NCBI GenBank assembly: GCA_910588425.1
Contig: CAJUPM010000009.1
Location: 7,272 to 71,271, forward strand
DNA: 64,000 bases
Direction: 5' to 3'
Source of the DNA: an uncultured Christensenellaceae bacterium
GTDB taxonomy: Bacteria; Bacillota; Clostridia; Christensenellales; Christensenellaceae
Positions 28,546-36,931 of this stretch are shown one piece after another. Made by a program: the position numbers and the translations under genes. The notes beneath the pieces were generated by a model, which was not told the origin of the DNA, did no database searches, and was given only the letters and a program-made list of their open reading frames with translations. The first letter of the stretch is position 1. Each line of letters starts with the position of its first letter.

Positions 28546-28579
28546 ACGCGCGCAAAGCAGTTTGCCTGCGCGTTTTTTT
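28546..28579 (+). terminator. Plus-strand terminator-like hairpin upstream of mfd
   Basis: ACGCGC-GCAAA / TTTGC-CT-GCGCGT with a short bulge, then TTTTTTT on the plus strand. No plus-strand gene precedes it; like 9246-9280 it may stop antisense transcription leaving the repeat cluster. Confidence 0.5.
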
Positions 28580-28599
28580 ATACTCGATTGATAGGATGC

Positions 28600-29165
28600 A
28601 GAAACCTTTCATCTCTGCACATTTAAGGTCAAGGGCTATCGGCAAACATGGGGCTCTGCCCCATACCCCGATACGAGAAAGGGGGGATGCAATGGTTTTG
28701 ACCAGAAATACGGCAGATATTTCTGCGAAAGCTTTACTCGATTTGAATGCCCGCGAAGCTTTTCAGCTTTGCGCGCGGTTTCCTATATTCGATTGACAGA
28801 ACGCAGAAACCTTTCATCTCTGCACGCGGTCAGTGAGCTGATTTGCCAGAGGGCAAATGCTCTCCCGCTCCTGCGGAGGGCGATACCCGAATGACGGGAC
28901 CGCGGAATCTGTCAGTTCTGCACGCGGTCAGTGAGCTGATCTGCCAGGGGGCAAATGCTCTCCCGTGCTCTGCGCTGTTAAGGTCAAGGGCGGTGGGTAA
29001 TCATGGGGGCATAGCCCCATACCCCAATACGATAAAGGGGAATGGAATGGTTTTGGCTCAAAGCAGATGCCCTCCAGATGCACTTCCTGCACCCACTGTT
29101 TTTTATATAGTATAAAAGGGGGTATGGGGGCTTGCCCCCATGGCTAAGAAAGCCCTTGCCCTTTT
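28600..29165. repeat. Repeat cluster: A(+), two tandem B(-), A(+), A(-)
   Basis: Family A at 28624-28669 (+), 28979-29025 (+) and 29118-29164 (-). Two family B units in minus orientation lie at about 28790-28970, with the TCTGCACGCGGTCAGTGAGCTG block at 28819 and 28917 (98-base period). The two plus A copies share about 35 further bases (AATGGTTTTG). This explains the 28477-29213 gap; no gene is seen. Confidence 0.85.
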
Positions 29166-29213
29166 CCCGGCAGTGAGAGCATGATACCACGCCGCCGCCC
29201 AAAATACAAGAGC

Positions 29214-29777
29214 TTAATGCGCCTTGGAGCTGTATTTCTGCTGAGCCGCCGCCAGCCCTTCGCGCACCAGCAGAATGGCCGCCTGGGCCGCATCCTGCGC
29301 CATCTGCGCATAGACGGCCTGCTCCTGCCGCGAGAGCTTATGCAGAACGTAATCCATCAGCCGGATGCCCTGGGGCGCGCCGATGCCCATGCGGATGCGC
29401 GGGAAATTCTGCGTATCCAGCCGGGCGATGATGCTCTTCATGCCGTTATGGCTGCCCGCGCTGCCCTCGGCGCGGATGCGCAGCTTGCCCATGGGCAAAT
29501 CCTTGTCGTCGTAGCAGACGGCAATATGCTCGCTTGGAATCTTATAATAGGCCGCCAGCGGCGCGATGCAGTCTCCCGAGAGGTTCATAAACGTCTGCGG
29601 CTTGACCAGCAGAACCTTTTCCCCGCCGATGCGCGCCTCGGCCACTTTGCCGTTCCCCTTTTTTGTAAACCGCGCGCCCAGCGCATCTGCCAGGGCATCC
29701 AGCGCCATAAAGCCGGCGTTATGCGGCGTTTTACGATATTTCAGGCCGGGGTTTCCCAGGCCGGCGATGAGATACAT
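29214..29777 (-). CDS. pth: Peptidyl-tRNA hydrolase
   Basis: A 187-residue enzyme that releases tRNA from prematurely dropped peptidyl-tRNA. The first motif is LIAGLGNPGLKYRKTPHNAGF, with catalytic H19; the family Asp lies in CYDDKDLPMGKLRIR, and GSAGSHNGMKSI follows. Length and motifs are standard. It is the last gene of a minus-strand run after NUDIX and glmU, 34 bases after glmU. Recycling tRNA links it to translation rather than to the repeat elements next to it. Confidence 0.98.
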   Translation of the reverse strand: MYLIAGLGNPGLKYRKTPHNAGFMALDALADALGARFTKKGNGKVAEARIGGEKVLLVKPQTFMNLSGDCIAPLAAYYKIPSEHIAVCYDDKDLPMGKLRIRAEGSAGSHNGMKSIIARLDTQNFPRIRMGIGAPQGIRLMDYVLHKLSRQEQAVYAQMAQDAAQAAILLVREGLAAAQQKYSSKAH

Positions 29778-29811
29778 TGCTTTTTTCTTCCTTTGTTCAA
29801 AATTGGCGGCC

Positions 29812-31170
29812 TTATTTATATCTTCCCTTGGCCCAGCCGGGCTTGATAACCTCTCTCGCCCGGGCGATGCAGAGGGCGTCTGCCGGGATATCTTTGGTTA
29901 CCGTCGCTCCGGCGGCGATATACGCCCCTTCGCCCACATTCACCGGGGAGATGAGGTTGGTATTGCAGCCGATGAAGGCGCGGTCGCCCACTTTGGTCTT
30001 AAACTTCTGCTTGCCGTTGTAGTTGACAAACACCACGCCGCAGCCAATGTTGATCTCCTCGCCCAGCTCGGCATCGCCCACATACGTCAGGTGCGAAATC
30101 TTGGTGCCGTTGCCCACTAGGGCATTTTTCAGCTCGACGAAATCTCCCACCCGGCAGCCGTCGCCGATGACCGTTCCCGGCCGCAGATAGGCATACGGGC
30201 CGACTTTGCTCTGCCGGCCGACCACCGCGCTTTGCAGCACTGAGTTTTCCACTGCGGCGCCGTCTTTGACCTCGCTGTCCGTCAGCCGGCTGCCCTGATA
30301 GAGCGTGCACCCGCTGCCAATGCGGCAGGCGCCTTCCAAAATCACGCCGGGATAGACGACGGTATCCGCGCCAACCTCGCTCTCGGGGCTGATATACGTC
30401 TGCGCCGGGTCTATCAGCGTTACCCCCGCGCGCATATGCCGCTCGTTGATGCGCCGGCGCATGAGGGCTTCGGCCTCGGCCAGCTGGACGCGGTCGTTCA
30501 CGCCCATGCACTCGGTGAGGTCTGCCACCGGCTGCCCGCCGACTTTTTTGCCCGCGTCGTGCAGAATTTTCACGCAGTCTGTGAGGTAGTATTCCCCCTG
30601 GGCGTTGGCCGGCTGAAGTTTATCCAGGGCAAAGAGCAGGTCTGCCGTGCGGAAGCAGTAGACCGAGACGTTGACCTCGCAGATGGAGCGCTGGAAATCC
30701 GTCGCATCCTTCTCCTCCACGATGCCGACCACGCTGCCAATCTCATCCCGCAGAATGCGCCCATAGCCCTTGGGGTTCTGGACGTAGCCCGTGAGCATCA
30801 TGCAAGAAAAATCCCCGCCCCGGGCGGATGCCAGCAGGCTTTTGATGGACTCCCCCCGAATCAGCGGCATATCCCCGGCCAGCACCACGGCATATTCACT
30901 GCCGGCCAGATGCTCCTTTGCGGCCATCACGGCGTGGCCCGAGCCCAGGCGCTGCTCCTGGACGGCATAATCGCAACCCTCGCCCAGCGCCTGCCGGACG
31001 GCATCGCCGCCGCTGCCAATGACGATGACCGGGCGGCTGCACACCGCTCCGGCCGCCTCTGCGACCCATGCCGCCATGCTCTTCCCCGCACAGCGGTGCA
31101 GAACTTTAGGCGTTTTGGACTTCATCCGCGTCCCTTCGCCTGCCGCTAAAATGACTACTTTGCTCTCCAT
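29812..31170 (-). CDS. glmU: Bifunctional GlmU (UDP-GlcNAc synthesis)
   Basis: A 452-residue two-domain enzyme making UDP-N-acetylglucosamine for peptidoglycan. The N-terminal pyrophosphorylase has LAAGEGTRMKSKTPKVLH at residues 8-25. A linker helix leads to the C-terminal left-handed beta-helix acetyltransferase, with hexapeptide repeats such as IGDGCRVGDFVELKNA and the conserved HLTYVGDAELGEEINIGCGV. Length is typical. It precedes pth by 34 bases, a pairing also seen in other Firmicutes. Confidence 0.98.
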   Translation of the reverse strand: MESKVVILAAGEGTRMKSKTPKVLHRCAGKSMAAWVAEAAGAVCSRPVIVIGSGGDAVRQALGEGCDYAVQEQRLGSGHAVMAAKEHLAGSEYAVVLAGDMPLIRGESIKSLLASARGGDFSCMMLTGYVQNPKGYGRILRDEIGSVVGIVEEKDATDFQRSICEVNVSVYCFRTADLLFALDKLQPANAQGEYYLTDCVKILHDAGKKVGGQPVADLTECMGVNDRVQLAEAEALMRRRINERHMRAGVTLIDPAQTYISPESEVGADTVVYPGVILEGACRIGSGCTLYQGSRLTDSEVKDGAAVENSVLQSAVVGRQSKVGPYAYLRPGTVIGDGCRVGDFVELKNALVGNGTKISHLTYVGDAELGEEINIGCGVVFVNYNGKQKFKTKVGDRAFIGCNTNLISPVNVGEGAYIAAGATVTKDIPADALCIARAREVIKPGWAKGRYK

Positions 31171-31260
31171 GCGTTTTGCTTCCTTCCTGATATCTATGCG
31201 CCAAAGCGCGCTCTCTATTTCTATGCTGAAATTTTTGGGTTTCTGCCTGGATAGGCCGCG

Positions 31261-31878
31261 CTAGCCCTGCCCGTTTTGCCGCAGATAGCCCAGATAGGCC
31301 CAAAGGCAGGCCTGGGCGTGGTCGTTTGCCAAACTATCGCCCAGGGATTCATACTGCAAAACGCCGTTTTCCCAGTATTCCCGCAGGGCGATATGAAACA
31401 CCTGGCTGCCCGAGAGGGTATAGCGGTGCAGGCGGCCGTCTGCCTGCGCCTGGCAGGAGTAATCCGAAAAGGCGAACCACTCGGCGGCCGCGGCATCGTC
31501 TCCGGCGGCCGGGGCCAGGGCAGAGCGCTCTGCCGCCGCCCAGTAGACCACCGAGATGACGCGCTGGCGGGGGTCCCGCTCGGGCTCGGAGAGCACACCG
31601 CATTCGTGCAGTTTCAGGCCGGCCAGGCCCGTCTCTTCCAGAAGCTCCCGGGCGGCGCCGGCGGGCACGGATTCCGCGATATCGATAAACCCGCCGGGCA
31701 GGGCATAGTAGCCCTTATAGGGATAGCCGCCCCGGCGGATGAGCAGCAGGAAAAGCGCATCGCCTTCCCGCCCAAACAGCGCGACATCCGCGGTTACAGC
31801 CGGATTTTGATATTTGCCCGGGTCATAGGCCGCCAGATAGCGCGCCTCTTCCTCGCAGGACGGGACATATGGTTTCAT
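31261..31878 (-). CDS. NUDIX hydrolase
   Basis: A 205-residue NUDIX protein. The full NUDIX box is present: GFIDIAESVPAGAARELLEE followed by TGL, with the metal-binding glutamates. The flanks (NPAVTADVALFGREG, PYKGYYALPGGF) resemble ADP-ribose or sugar-nucleotide NUDIX enzymes, but the substrate cannot be read from sequence. The ATG at 31878 follows AGAAGGAAG. It lies 90 bases before glmU on the same strand and may be co-transcribed. A C-terminal extension (HIALREYWENGVLQYESLGD) is about 50 residues beyond the catalytic fold. Confidence 0.9.
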   Translation of the reverse strand: MKPYVPSCEEEARYLAAYDPGKYQNPAVTADVALFGREGDALFLLLIRRGGYPYKGYYALPGGFIDIAESVPAGAARELLEETGLAGLKLHECGVLSEPERDPRQRVISVVYWAAAERSALAPAAGDDAAAAEWFAFSDYSCQAQADGRLHRYTLSGSQVFHIALREYWENGVLQYESLGDSLANDHAQACLWAYLGYLRQNGQG

Positions 31879-31898
31879 GAAAACTTCCTTCTTTCTAT

Positions 31899-32130
31899 TA
31901 AGGTCAAGGGCGATGGGTAAACATGGGGGCAGGCCCCCATACCCCCTATGATAAATAATAGTATGGATAGTGCAAAGGCGGCGTTATCTGCCGGTTTTGC
32001 GGACGAACTCGGCGGGCAAAAAACCGACAAAAACATCCAGGCCAGCCGCAACGCCCAAAGGCCTTGCATTTACCCCATATTTTTATATGGGGTATGGGGC
32101 TTTGCCCCATGTTTACTATTCCCTTTGGCC
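31899..32130. repeat. Two convergent family A copies
   Basis: A(+) at 31899-31947 (CATGGGGGCAGGCCCCCAT) just upstream of the NUDIX start and A(-) at 32087-32130, which overlaps the end of the neighbouring membrane-protein gene region. An extra ACCCCATATAAAAGTATGG-like palindrome at 32068-32090 also appears at 32831-32855. Confidence 0.8.
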
Positions 32131-32135
32131 GCCCG

Positions 32136-32537
32136 TCATTTTGCTATGCCGCCAATTTCCCTCTGGCCGAAATACTGCCAAAGCATGAGCAGCAGCGCAC
32201 TGCCCGCCAGGATGCCATCCAGAATGCCTGCGGGAAGCATGAATATCATCAGCGCCAGCGTAACCACACAGTTGATGATGCCAAGAACCAGCCCCCACAA
32301 GCGGTTTTTGAGCAGCCCAACCGCGGCCGCTACCCGCAGAGCGCCATAGATGCCGCCCATGAGAAGCACCAGGTTCAAATTCTCCTGCAAATAGGGCATG
32401 CAAAAGCTAAAATAGGCATCCATCTGCGCCGCGCCGCCCGGCAAAAACTGTGCCAAAAGCGCCGCCAGCCCGCCGCCCAGCTCCATCATGCCGCCATGGA
32501 TGAGCATGAGAATTGCCGCTGTTTTATATTTTTTCAT
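32136..32537 (-). CDS. Small four-helix membrane protein
   Basis: A 133-residue hydrophobic protein with about four predicted membrane segments (AAILMLIHGGMMELGGGLAAL, VLLMGGIYGALRVAAAVGLL, LWGLVLGIINCVVTLALMIF, IPDGILAGSALLLMLW-like). It begins MKKYKTA with GAGAGG upstream. The LIHG(G)MME motif is reminiscent of DUF2127-like small membrane proteins, but I would not assign a family. It stands alone between repeat clusters, so its function cannot be inferred from neighbours. Confidence 0.75.
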   Translation of the reverse strand: MKKYKTAAILMLIHGGMMELGGGLAALLAQFLPGGAAQMDAYFSFCMPYLQENLNLVLLMGGIYGALRVAAAVGLLKNRLWGLVLGIINCVVTLALMIFMLPAGILDGILAGSALLLMLWQYFGQREIGGIAK

Positions 32538-32565
32538 GTTTGCCTCTCTTTATCAAATTTCTTAT

Positions 32566-32886
32566 CAAAAGGGCGATGGGAGACATGGGGGCAACGCCCC
32601 CATACCCCCTCTTATTATAATTAGAGTGGATAGTGCAAAAGCGGCAGGACGCGCCGCTCCCCTTTCCCATTGACCTTGGCTTTGGGAAACCGGAAAACGA
32701 GAGCGCATTTGCTCCGCTGGCTGGCTTTGGACGGCGCGCACTGAAACAACATCTTCTGCATTCCCGCCAATCGGGCATTGCTTCTCCGCAAGCATCCGGC
32801 TGCCCCGCCAGACCAAGGGCTTTGCATTTTACCCCATATAAAAGTATGGGGTATGGGGCTTTACCCCATGTTTACCCTTAGCCCTT
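32566..32886. repeat. Repeat cluster: A(+), degenerate B, A(-)
   Basis: A(+) at 32566-32608, a diverged B unit at about 32697-32800 (GAGAGCGCATTTGCTCCGCTGG, CCAATCGGGCATTGCTTCTCCG), and A(-) at 32845-32886 that ends two bases before the mnmA stop codon. No gene is seen in 32538-32887. Confidence 0.75.
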
Positions 32887-32887
32887 A

Positions 32888-33967
32888 TCAATCCAGCTCT
32901 GAGACGACCCCGCCGCCCAGGCAGACATCGCCCTGATAGAGCACGGCGTATTGCCCGGGGGTTACCGCCCGCTGTGGCTCCCGGGATTCGATGACCACCT
33001 CGCCGCCCTCCTGCACGAATACGCGCACCTGCTGGTCTGGCTGGCGGTAGCGGTAACGGCAGGTGCAGGCAAACTCGCTCTGCTCCGGCGGGCTGATGAA
33101 GTGGAACGGCTCTGTCTTGCAGCGGCTGGAATAAAGAGCCGGGCTGTCTGCGCCCTGCTCGACGTAGAGAATATTATGCTCCAAATCCTTTTGCACCACA
33201 AACCAGCGCTGGCCGCTGCCCGCGCCGCCGATGCCCAACCCCCGCCGCTGGCCGAGCGTATAATACATCAGCCCCTCATGCCTGCCGACCACTTTGCCTG
33301 AAAGCGTGCGCATCTCGCCTGGCTGAGCGGGCAGATACTGCTTCAAAAATTCCCGGAACTTGCGCTCGCCGATAAAGCAGATGCCCGTGGAATCCTTCTT
33401 TTTTGCCACGGGAAGGCCTGCTTTTTCCGCGATGGCGCGCACCTGCTCCTTTTGCAGATCTCCCACCGGGAACATGGCCGGGGCGAGCTGCTGCTGGGTG
33501 AGCATACAGAGAAAATAGCTCTGGTCTTTGCCCGGGTCCAGCCCTTTTAACAGCTGGGTTTTTCCGTTTTCCCGGCCAAGGCGGCAGTAGTGCCCGGTGG
33601 CCATATACTCGGCGCCCGTCTGCATACAAAAATCCAGAAACGCCGCAAACTTAATCTCCCGGTTGCACAGCACATCCGGGTTGGGCGTGCGCCCGGCCTG
33701 GTATTCTTTCAGGAAAATCGAGAAAACCCGCTCCCAGTATTCCTGCGTGAAATTGACCGTATAATAAGGGATGCCGATGTGGTCGCAGACGGCGCGGACG
33801 TCGTCGAAATCCTCGGCGGCCGTGCACTCTTCGCTTCCCTCGGCCTGTTCATCCCAGTTTTTCATGAAAATTCCCGTGACGTCGTGCCCCTGCTCTTTGA
33901 GCAGAAAAGCGGCCACGGCGGAATCCACCCCGCCGGACATGCCGACGGCAATCTTCTTTCGCTCCAT
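32888..33967 (-). CDS. mnmA: tRNA-specific 2-thiouridylase MnmA
   Basis: A 359-residue PP-loop enzyme that installs 2-thiouridine at wobble U34 of tRNA, using persulfide sulfur. The PP-loop SGGVDS is at 11-16, the catalytic pair is C101 (NPDVLCNREIKF) and C197 (STGICFIGE), and a KDQSYFLCML block is present. The start ATG at 33967 has GAGG upstream. It uses the sulfur chemistry supplied by NifS-type desulfurases, one of which is encoded at 16.7-17.9 kb. Divergent from the 34163 oxidoreductase. Confidence 0.98.
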   Translation of the reverse strand: MERKKIAVGMSGGVDSAVAAFLLKEQGHDVTGIFMKNWDEQAEGSEECTAAEDFDDVRAVCDHIGIPYYTVNFTQEYWERVFSIFLKEYQAGRTPNPDVLCNREIKFAAFLDFCMQTGAEYMATGHYCRLGRENGKTQLLKGLDPGKDQSYFLCMLTQQQLAPAMFPVGDLQKEQVRAIAEKAGLPVAKKKDSTGICFIGERKFREFLKQYLPAQPGEMRTLSGKVVGRHEGLMYYTLGQRRGLGIGGAGSGQRWFVVQKDLEHNILYVEQGADSPALYSSRCKTEPFHFISPPEQSEFACTCRYRYRQPDQQVRVFVQEGGEVVIESREPQRAVTPGQYAVLYQGDVCLGGGVVSELD

Positions 33968-34059
33968 GCCAAACCTCGTTTTCGGCGCCTTCCTCCAAAA
34001 AGCGGGCGCCGCTTCTTCTATTATAGTTTACTACACCGCCTGGATTTTTTCCACCCAAA

Positions 34060-34088
34060 TTGACGCAGAGCGCTTTTTGCCTTATACT
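34060..34088 (+). promoter_or_regulatory. Promoter of the 34163 oxidoreductase
   Basis: TTGACG at 34060-34065, 17-base spacer, TATACT at 34083-34088; about 75 bases before the start. Confidence 0.75.
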
Positions 34089-34162
34089 GAAATTGGATTT
34101 GAACGCGGCTGGGCGCGAAAAACGCCGCTGCAAAGGGAAATTTCAGTTTAGGAGGGAACAAA

Positions 34163-35167
34163 ATGGTACGCCTTGCGACAATCGGCAACAACTTTATCAC
34201 GGAATATCTGCTGGAGGCCAGCCAGCACTGCACGGGCTTTACGCTGGAGGCGGTCTGCTCCAGAAATGAGGAGAACGCCCAGGCCTTTGCCAAAAAATGG
34301 GGCGCCAAGCGCTATTTTACCAGCGTGGACGACCTGGCCGCCTGCCCGGATGTGGACGCCGTCTATATCGCGACGCCCAACTTCACGCACCACGGCTACG
34401 CCATGAAGCTGCTGGCCGCGGGCAAGCATGTGCTGGTGGAAAAATCCGCCGCGGCAAACCAGCGGGAATACCGCGAGATGCTGGATTTGGCGGAGCAGAA
34501 GGGGCTGGTCTGCCTGGAGGCCATCCGCATTGCCTTCAACCCGGATTTGGAGCTGATTCGCCAGGGCCTTGCAGAGCTGGGCAAGATTCGCCGGGTGATT
34601 CTGACCTGCGGCGCCTATTCTTCCCGCTACGACAACTTCAAAAAGGGCATCATCGAAAACGCGTTCCGGCCGGAGATGTGCAACGGGGCGCTGATGGACC
34701 TTGGGGTTTACGCGGTGAACATCATGGCGGATTTGTTCGGCGCGCCGGAAAAGGTGAACGCGGATGTCATTAAGCTGGAAAACGGGCTGGACGCCGTGCT
34801 CACCGCCACCTGCACCTACCCCGGCATGCTGGCCACGGTTTTCACTTCCAAGGTGGCCGACACCAACAATTTGAGCGAGATTCAGGGCGAGGACGGCCTG
34901 ATGGTCATCAGTTTTTGCAGCACGCCCGACCGGGTTACCATCAAATACAACACCCGCCGGAGCGGCGAAGAGAAGACCCGGGAACTGCCCATTTCGGCGA
35001 CGCCCTTTGGCGAGGACATGAAATACGAGCTCCAGGCCTTTATCGACCTCATCGGCCAGGGCGGCGCAGGGGCGGAGCGCTACAACGAGCGCACGCTTTG
35101 CGCGCTGGGCGTGATGGACGAGATTCGCCGGCAGTGCGGCATGGTATTCCCCAACGACGCACAGTAG
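34163..35167 (+). CDS. Gfo/Idh/MocA family oxidoreductase
   Basis: A 334-residue NAD(P)-dependent dehydrogenase-like protein. The N-terminal Rossmann fold starts VRLATIGNNFITEYLLEA and includes VDAVYIATPNFTHHGYAM, then HVLVEKSAAAN with the family EK(P/S) motif. The C-terminal half has the Gfo/Idh/MocA fold (GGALMDLGVYAVNIMADLFG-like). Sugar or inositol substrates are usual for this family, but none can be specified. AGGAGGGAAC precedes the ATG. It is a single-gene transcription unit, divergent from mnmA and followed by a family A repeat. Confidence 0.92.
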   Translation: MVRLATIGNNFITEYLLEASQHCTGFTLEAVCSRNEENAQAFAKKWGAKRYFTSVDDLAACPDVDAVYIATPNFTHHGYAMKLLAAGKHVLVEKSAAANQREYREMLDLAEQKGLVCLEAIRIAFNPDLELIRQGLAELGKIRRVILTCGAYSSRYDNFKKGIIENAFRPEMCNGALMDLGVYAVNIMADLFGAPEKVNADVIKLENGLDAVLTATCTYPGMLATVFTSKVADTNNLSEIQGEDGLMVISFCSTPDRVTIKYNTRRSGEEKTRELPISATPFGEDMKYELQAFIDLIGQGGAGAERYNERTLCALGVMDEIRRQCGMVFPNDAQ

Positions 35168-35189
35168 GCCGAGGAGGGGTAAACAGGCA

Positions 35190-35483
35190 AAAGGCCAAGG
35201 GCAATAGTAAACATGGGGCTCCGCCCCATACCCCATTATTTAGAAAACAGGACGGCAAAAAGAGCTCTCGGTTTTGCGCGGGACATGCGCAAGGCCAAGG
35301 GCTCTGCTTTATTATGGAGATGCGCCGCCTGGGCGCAAAAAAGGGCAAATATGCTCAGCGCCGCGCCCGCATCCCTGCCCCTATTCCCGGGAGGTGCCCG
35401 GATTAGGTTCTATCCGCTTTTGATTATCCGAGGCAAGGGGGTATGGGGCGAAGCCCCATGATAAAGAACCGCCCTTGACCTCC
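35190..35483. repeat. Repeat cluster with long A-linker copy (+) and A(-)
   Basis: 35190-35300 is a 110-base unit: a family A element (35190-35238), then a linker reading TTTAGAAAACAGGACGGC, GGTTTTGCGCGGGA and GCGCAAGGCC. A near-identical copy lies in inverse orientation at 36787-36897, so the EamA gene sits between the two. A(-) is at 35436-35483. The gap 35168-35508 has no other feature. Confidence 0.85.
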
Positions 35484-35508
35484 TTTGCCCACGCCCGCCG
35501 CCCTTTGG

Positions 35509-35537
35509 TTGACAAAAATTTCCCGCCGTGATATGGT
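35509..35537 (+). promoter_or_regulatory. Promoter of the EamA transporter
   Basis: Perfect TTGACA at 35509-35514, 17-base spacer, TATGGT at 35532-35537, about 70 bases before the TTG start. Confidence 0.75.
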
Positions 35538-35605
35538 ACCTACGGACGCGCGGGGCCCTCCCGCCGGCCAAATTCACCGGGCTTTCCTGCCCTGGGAGGG
35601 TTATC

Positions 35606-36508
35606 TTGGAAACTGCGAAAAAGAAAAATCACGGCGTCATCTTCGTCCTGCTCTCGGCCATCTGCTTTAGCATCGGCGGGTTGCTGCTCAAAATGGTCCC
35701 CTGGAACGCGCTCTCCATCAACGGCGGCCGGGCGCTGATTTCCGCTGTCATCCTCTCCTGCTATATGAAGGCGACGCACCATAAGCTCGTGGTCAACAAG
35801 CAGGTGCTGCTGGGCTCGGTCTGCCTGCTGGGCGAGATGATACTCTACGTCTATGCCAACCAGCTGACCACTGCGGCCAACGCCATCATTTTGCAGTTTA
35901 CCGCGCCCATCTTCATCATCCTTTTCATGTGGATTTTCTTCCGCCAGAAGCCCAGAAGGCTGGATATTTTCACCTGCACCGTGGTCTTTGGCGGCATCAT
36001 TTTGTTTTTCATCGACGGGCTTTCGGGCGGCGGTATGCTGGGCAACCTGCTGGCCGTGGGCTCGGGCGCGTTTTACGCCGTCGTTTTCATGCTGGAGGCT
36101 TTTCCCGAGGGCGATTCTCTCTCCTCCATGGTCATCACGCACAGTTTTTGCGCCGTGCTGGGCATCCCGTTCATCCTGCAGGAGACGGATTTTAGCTTCG
36201 CGCCCGTCATGAGCATCGTGGCTTTGGGCGTGGTTCAGCAGGGCGCGGCCTTCCTCTGCCTCTCCAAGGGGCTTCGGGAGACGCCGCCCGTGGCCGCCAG
36301 CCTGGTTTCCGCGCTGGAGCCCATCTTAAACCCGGTCTGGGTCGCCATTTTCTACGGCGAGTTTCCCAGCGTCATCGCGCTGGCCGGGGCGGCCGTCGTC
36401 ATTGGGGCGGTGGTCTGCTACAACCTGCAAAACGCCAAGCTGGCAAAGCGCGAGGCCGAACGGGCCGCCCGGGCGGAGCAGGCGCAGGCGCAGACGCAGG
36501 CAGAATAA
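35606..36508 (+). CDS. EamA/DMT family transporter
   Basis: A 300-residue membrane transporter with ten predicted helices in two EamA halves, of the drug/metabolite transporter superfamily (RhaT/YdcZ-like). The first half includes GVIFVLLSAICFSIGGLLLK and the second GNLLAVGSGAFYAVVFML, ending in a charged cytoplasmic tail rich in Ala/Gln/Glu. The TTG at 35606 is chosen because CTGGGAGGG lies 7 bases upstream; the longer frame to 35528 runs into the -10 box. Substrate unknown. Long inverted repeats flank it at 35190-35300 and 36787-36897. Confidence 0.93.
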   Translation: METAKKKNHGVIFVLLSAICFSIGGLLLKMVPWNALSINGGRALISAVILSCYMKATHHKLVVNKQVLLGSVCLLGEMILYVYANQLTTAANAIILQFTAPIFIILFMWIFFRQKPRRLDIFTCTVVFGGIILFFIDGLSGGGMLGNLLAVGSGAFYAVVFMLEAFPEGDSLSSMVITHSFCAVLGIPFILQETDFSFAPVMSIVALGVVQQGAAFLCLSKGLRETPPVAASLVSALEPILNPVWVAIFYGEFPSVIALAGAAVVIGAVVCYNLQNAKLAKREAERAARAEQAQAQTQAE

Positions 36509-36529
36509 GCGGGCGCAAACAAAATATCA

Positions 36530-36897
36530 GGCGACAAAAAAGGCCGGGCAATGCCGCACCCGAATGATAGAATGGCAGAGCCTGCCATAGCCGCACGCGA
36601 AGCCGCTGGCCAGCCTGCCAAAGAGCAAATTCTCGCTCATCATGTGCTCACCGCCCGCACTTTCTTTTGCACTACCCTATTATATGATATGGGGCCATGC
36701 CCCCATGTTAAAAACTGTCCTTGACCTTTGCCGCGCTGTTTTTGGCCTCTCAGCGGCAAAACCCCATTAGAAAGAAGAGCGTTTGGCCTTGCGCATCCCT
36801 TATCCCGCGCAAAACCAAGCGCTCTTTTTGTTGTCCTGTTTTCTAAATCATGGGGTATGGGGTGAAACCCCATGTTTCCTTACCGCCCTTGGCCTTT
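36530..36897. repeat. Repeat cluster: B(-), A(-), and inverted long A-linker copy
   Basis: A family B unit in minus orientation at about 36555-36640 (CACCCGAATGATAGAATGG ... GCACGCGAAGCCGCTGGCCAG), A(-) at 36686-36729, and at 36787-36897 the inverted partner of the 35190-35300 unit, with the same linker words (GCGCAAGGCC, TCCCGCGC, GTCCTGTTTTCTAAA). It accounts for the 36509-36929 gap. Confidence 0.85.
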
Positions 36898-36904
36898 CCC
36901 AATC

Positions 36905-36931
36905 AAAAAAGGAGCAAAGCTGCTCCTTTTT
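36905..36931. terminator. Terminator of the ubiquitin-like operon
   Basis: AAAAAGGAGC / GCTCCTTTTT with a short loop, overlapping the stop codon of the last operon gene; T-runs on both strands. Confidence 0.88.

Noticed and set aside
27031..28626. 531-residue plus-strand frame opposite mfd
   Set aside because: Shadow of the mfd coding strand, no conserved motif.
28624..28669. Family A hairpins as ordinary intrinsic terminators
   Set aside because: No T-run follows the stems, and true terminators often lie beside them.
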